From Mortierella alpina (Eukaryota > Mortierellomycota > Mortierellomycetes > Mortierellales > Mortierellaceae), in assembly GCA_029449245.1 (NCBI GenBank), contig JANATF010000009.1:1-64000 (forward strand): a DNA stretch of 64,000 nucleotides. Reading direction: 5' to 3'. Shown here one piece after another: positions 61,428-64,000 of this stretch (position 1 is the stretch's first letter; each line of letters begins with the position of its first letter). Under the pieces are notes generated by a model. The model was not told where the DNA came from. It saw only the letters and a list, made by a program, of their open reading frames with translations, and did no database searches. The position numbers and the translations under genes were made by a program.

Positions 61428-64000
61428 TTACTGCTGTTGCTGGTATGCGCCTAGCTCTGAGGGCTGCTGCGTCTGCGTGTTGCCTCCAGACCAGCCCAGC
61501 ATGGAGATCCAGCCATCGTCGCCTCCCACTCCAAACACGTACTCGTGCGGGTGGAATCCAAGACTGGTCACCTTGGCTTGCCGCGGCCCAAACAGGCCAG
61601 AGTACGACCGCACCGTCGACAGGGACTCGCCGTTGATGTTCCACACCTTGATATATTGCGTCGGCGATCCACTGTTCCATTCAGTGCCACCACAGAAAAG
61701 AAAAGAGAAGAAAAGAAAGGAAAAAACATGGGCGCAGCAGTAAGGGTTAGTCCACTTGCCTCACGATCGGCTCCTTCATTGGCAGCTATCAGTGCAATCC
61801 ACATGCGTCGTACGACGTACCTTGCAATCACTGGTGTATGGTGGTGGAGGTCTAGCGCAGATATTGGGTCCCGCGATACAATGGTCCGCAGGGACTCTTG
61901 CTGTCGGACGTCCCATACCTTAACAATGCCATCTACGCTTCCTGACACAAGTTCCCGGAAACCGCCCCTCTGCATCCGCACATTCTGGATCCAGGACTTG
62001 TGCTTCTTCCAAGTCATCACCATCGCGTCGTGCTGTGGCAGACGGCGATCATACACTCGCACCGCTCCATCGCCAAAGCCAACGACAAAAATATTTCCAG
62101 AAACTTGATCGCTCGTGATGCTCGTCACCGGCGCTCCTGAGCGCGTGGGGATATCCTACAGTTGAGAATGGAAAGTGCTCATTCTTTAGTCCATTGATAA
62201 AAAGAAGCGTCGCCATCATTTTCTCGATACAACAGTGACAACTTACACTTATACAGAATTCACGCGCAGCATCCCACACTCGAATCACCCTGGCATCGCC
62301 TCCCACCAAAAGCGCTCCTCGGCCTTGTTGCCAATCAGTAATCGTACCCGTGCTCTTGCTGCTTGGAAGCATGTCTGTCAGCACACGCCAAGAGGTCACA
62401 ATGTCCGTTTGGTTCGGCTCCTCGTACTTGCGATACAGCCTCACAACACCTTCCCCTAATATCGTTCAAATCACAAATTAATTAGCGGGTTCAACAATCT
62501 AGATCAAGGACAAGAACACCAATAAAACAAAGAAAAAAGAAAGGAGCGGAAGGGCATATACCTGACGCTACAAGGAGCATGGCGACATCGTCCTCGTTAA
62601 TGTATTTGACGCTTGTGATCGCAGTTCCCCTCGGATTCGAGTTGCTGAAACGATTAAGCAGCTGGCCCTCTTTCCAGTTCCAAACGCTGGAAAAAAAAAA
62701 GGCAGAGAAGAAAAGAATTACAAAATCATATCCATCAGTCGCAGCGATGGACCCAACTATCAGCTATGAACAGACATGGACAGGACAGGGAGATGTACCT
62801 AATATTTCTCTTGTCGTCCGCGATCACCATGTGCGGCTCATACGAGTGCATCACCAAATGCATAGCTGCAGACTCGTTGTTCATGGACTGGATGTTGGTA
62901 TCCCATTTACTTGATCCTACAATACAGGCAAAGCAAATAAAAAAGGCGTCTTAGCATTTCAAACAGATCCATATCGTAAACCATTTCCTCAGGTGGAACT
63001 GGACCTTACCAGCTTGGTCTCGCTGTGGGTGACATTCGTAAATAATCTTTTCGTTCCGCACACGGCGCCAAAGGCGCTCATTGTAGTTTACACTTCCTGG
63101 TTCATCACCTTCCACTCCCTGTGCCGTACATTGGATCATATAAGAACGGCATCAAGTGCCTGTCAGTTCCTGGTTCGTTCTTGACAACTCATTTCGGGTT
63201 CAGACCTATAGCAGAGGTGGCAGTTCCTCTTTACCTTCATCTGAGGCTCCAAAAAGTATTCGCAGCACCAGTCGTAAAACACAGATTCGATCTGCGGTCT
63301 TGCCTCGGGATGATTGGGACCTGCGGATCCATCAACAACAGCACTGGCACCTACGCCTCCGGATGCATTAACGTGTGGATACGATGGTGATGACTGAGAA
63401 TGCACATATCCTGCATCGCCATGCACAGAGCGCGGTCTCGCTCCATTGCCTCGGACAGACCGAGCTGTTCCATTGGCGCCTCCATTCAACTGACGGCCAT
63501 CCTGTGTTGAGACGTAGTTATTCTCCTGGCCAGATTTAAATCCTGATGCGTCATAAGTCGCTTGCTTGGCAGCATCTGATGAGCTAGCATTACCGGACGA
63601 ATAGCCTGGAATGTAGTTTTTGAGAGTAACCGCCAAGGACGCCGATCTTTTGAGGGTGTTGGCCATTTTTGTTGCTGTCCTGTGGCTCAGGGTGGCACTC
63701 GAGTAGGATCGATCGGGGGTGGCCTGCGGTGACGCAGTTTGCTGCAGAGAGTTCATCGAGGTTGACGACAGAGACTGGGTGCGCATAGCATGTTGCTGCA
63801 AGACTGGTGTCAATGTCTGGGTGATTGTGCTCGACAGCAGCTGATAGTTCACATAGTCCACAAGCTTGGATGCAGCCGTCGCCACGCCCTGGTTGGAATC
63901 GACAGACAGGCAGAGTAGTGCCTTCCATATGACAGAGTACACGGCCTGCTGTCCCATCTTGTCCTGTCTGTCCTCCAATTGCTTCATCTTTTCGTGTTTG
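61428..64000 (-). CDS. RAPTOR/KOG1, TORC1 subunit, C-terminal part (runs off the window)
   Basis: RAPTOR recruits substrates to the TORC1 growth kinase. Only the 3' exons are in the window; the frame is open through base 64000. Seen in order: the end of the armadillo/HEAT region (QQAVYSVIWKALLCLSVDSNQGVATAASKLVDYVNY), a disordered Ser/Gly-rich linker, SVFYDWCCEYFLEPQMK, NERLWRRVRNEKIIYE, then the WD40 propeller. Its blades include AAMHLVMHSYEPHMVIAD, VWNWKEGQLLNRFSNSN, ITSVKYINEDD, ALLVGGDARVIRVWDAARE, VTSITSDQVSGNIFVVGFGDGAVRVYD, FRELVSGSVDGIVKVWD and VTSLGFHPHEYVFGVGGDDGWISML. This order is characteristic of RAPTOR/Kog1/Mip1. The stop is TAA at 61430-61428 after a Gln-rich tail. At least five introns interrupt the visible part. 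Confidence 0.92.

Overview
This window is the left end of a chromosome of a fungus, most likely an early-diverging one (Mucoromycota or Mortierellomycota-like). The evidence is a terminal array of CCCTAAAAAA telomere repeats, short spliceosomal introns of about 80-130 bp, a Ty3/gypsy chromovirus, the fungal gene acrB, autophagy gene ATG7, a peroxisomal acyl-CoA oxidase with PTS1, and several genes known mainly from animals and scarce in yeasts (UBE2S with its APC/C-binding tail, Integrator subunit 4, FAM72, muskelin). The lineage is inferred from gene content only.

Layout. 1-177: telomere. 178-1078: AT-rich subtelomere with degenerate tandem repeats and a decayed reading frame. 1079-6685: one complete, apparently very young LTR retrotransposon with two indistinguishable 328-bp LTRs, intact gag and pol in -1 frames with a textbook slippery site, a self-complementary primer-binding site (Tf1/sushi type) and a C-terminal chromodomain. 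6686-10749: 4 kb without a recognisable gene, pyrimidine/purine-biased, with small repeats. From 10750 on the DNA becomes ordinary gene-dense euchromatin: acyl-CoA oxidase (-), FAM72 (-), a SAM methyltransferase (-), a predicted TET/JBP-like dioxygenase-fold protein lacking key residues (-), ATG7 (+), UBE2S (+), tRNA-Ser(CGA) (-), a small methyltransferase (+), SRR1-domain protein (-), INTS4 (+), muskelin (-), an Apd1-like Fe-S protein (-), a vacuolar amino-acid transporter (-), PER1/PGAP3 (-), a Gfo/Idh/MocA oxidoreductase (+), tRNA-Val(AAC) (+), acrB (+), a large Gln-rich protein with a Whi5/Nrm1-like motif (+), STT3 (-) and the C-terminal part of RAPTOR/KOG1 (-, running off the right edge).

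The genes are independent eukaryotic units, not operons. Loose functional themes are ubiquitin signalling (UBE2S, muskelin, acrB), nutrient and autophagy control (ATG7, RAPTOR, vacuolar transporter), ER protein maturation (STT3, PER1) and nuclear RNA processing (INTS4). Shared divergent promoters lie at 21603-22153 and 30194-30502. Exon borders given with exact positions were checked for reading phase by hand; others are approximate.

The strongest unusual signals are the 10-nt telomere repeat with slippage in its A-run, the complete replication signals of the retrotransposon, two introns whose reading frame forces a GC donor, and the survival of the UBE2S C-terminal APC/C tail and INTS4 in a fungus.
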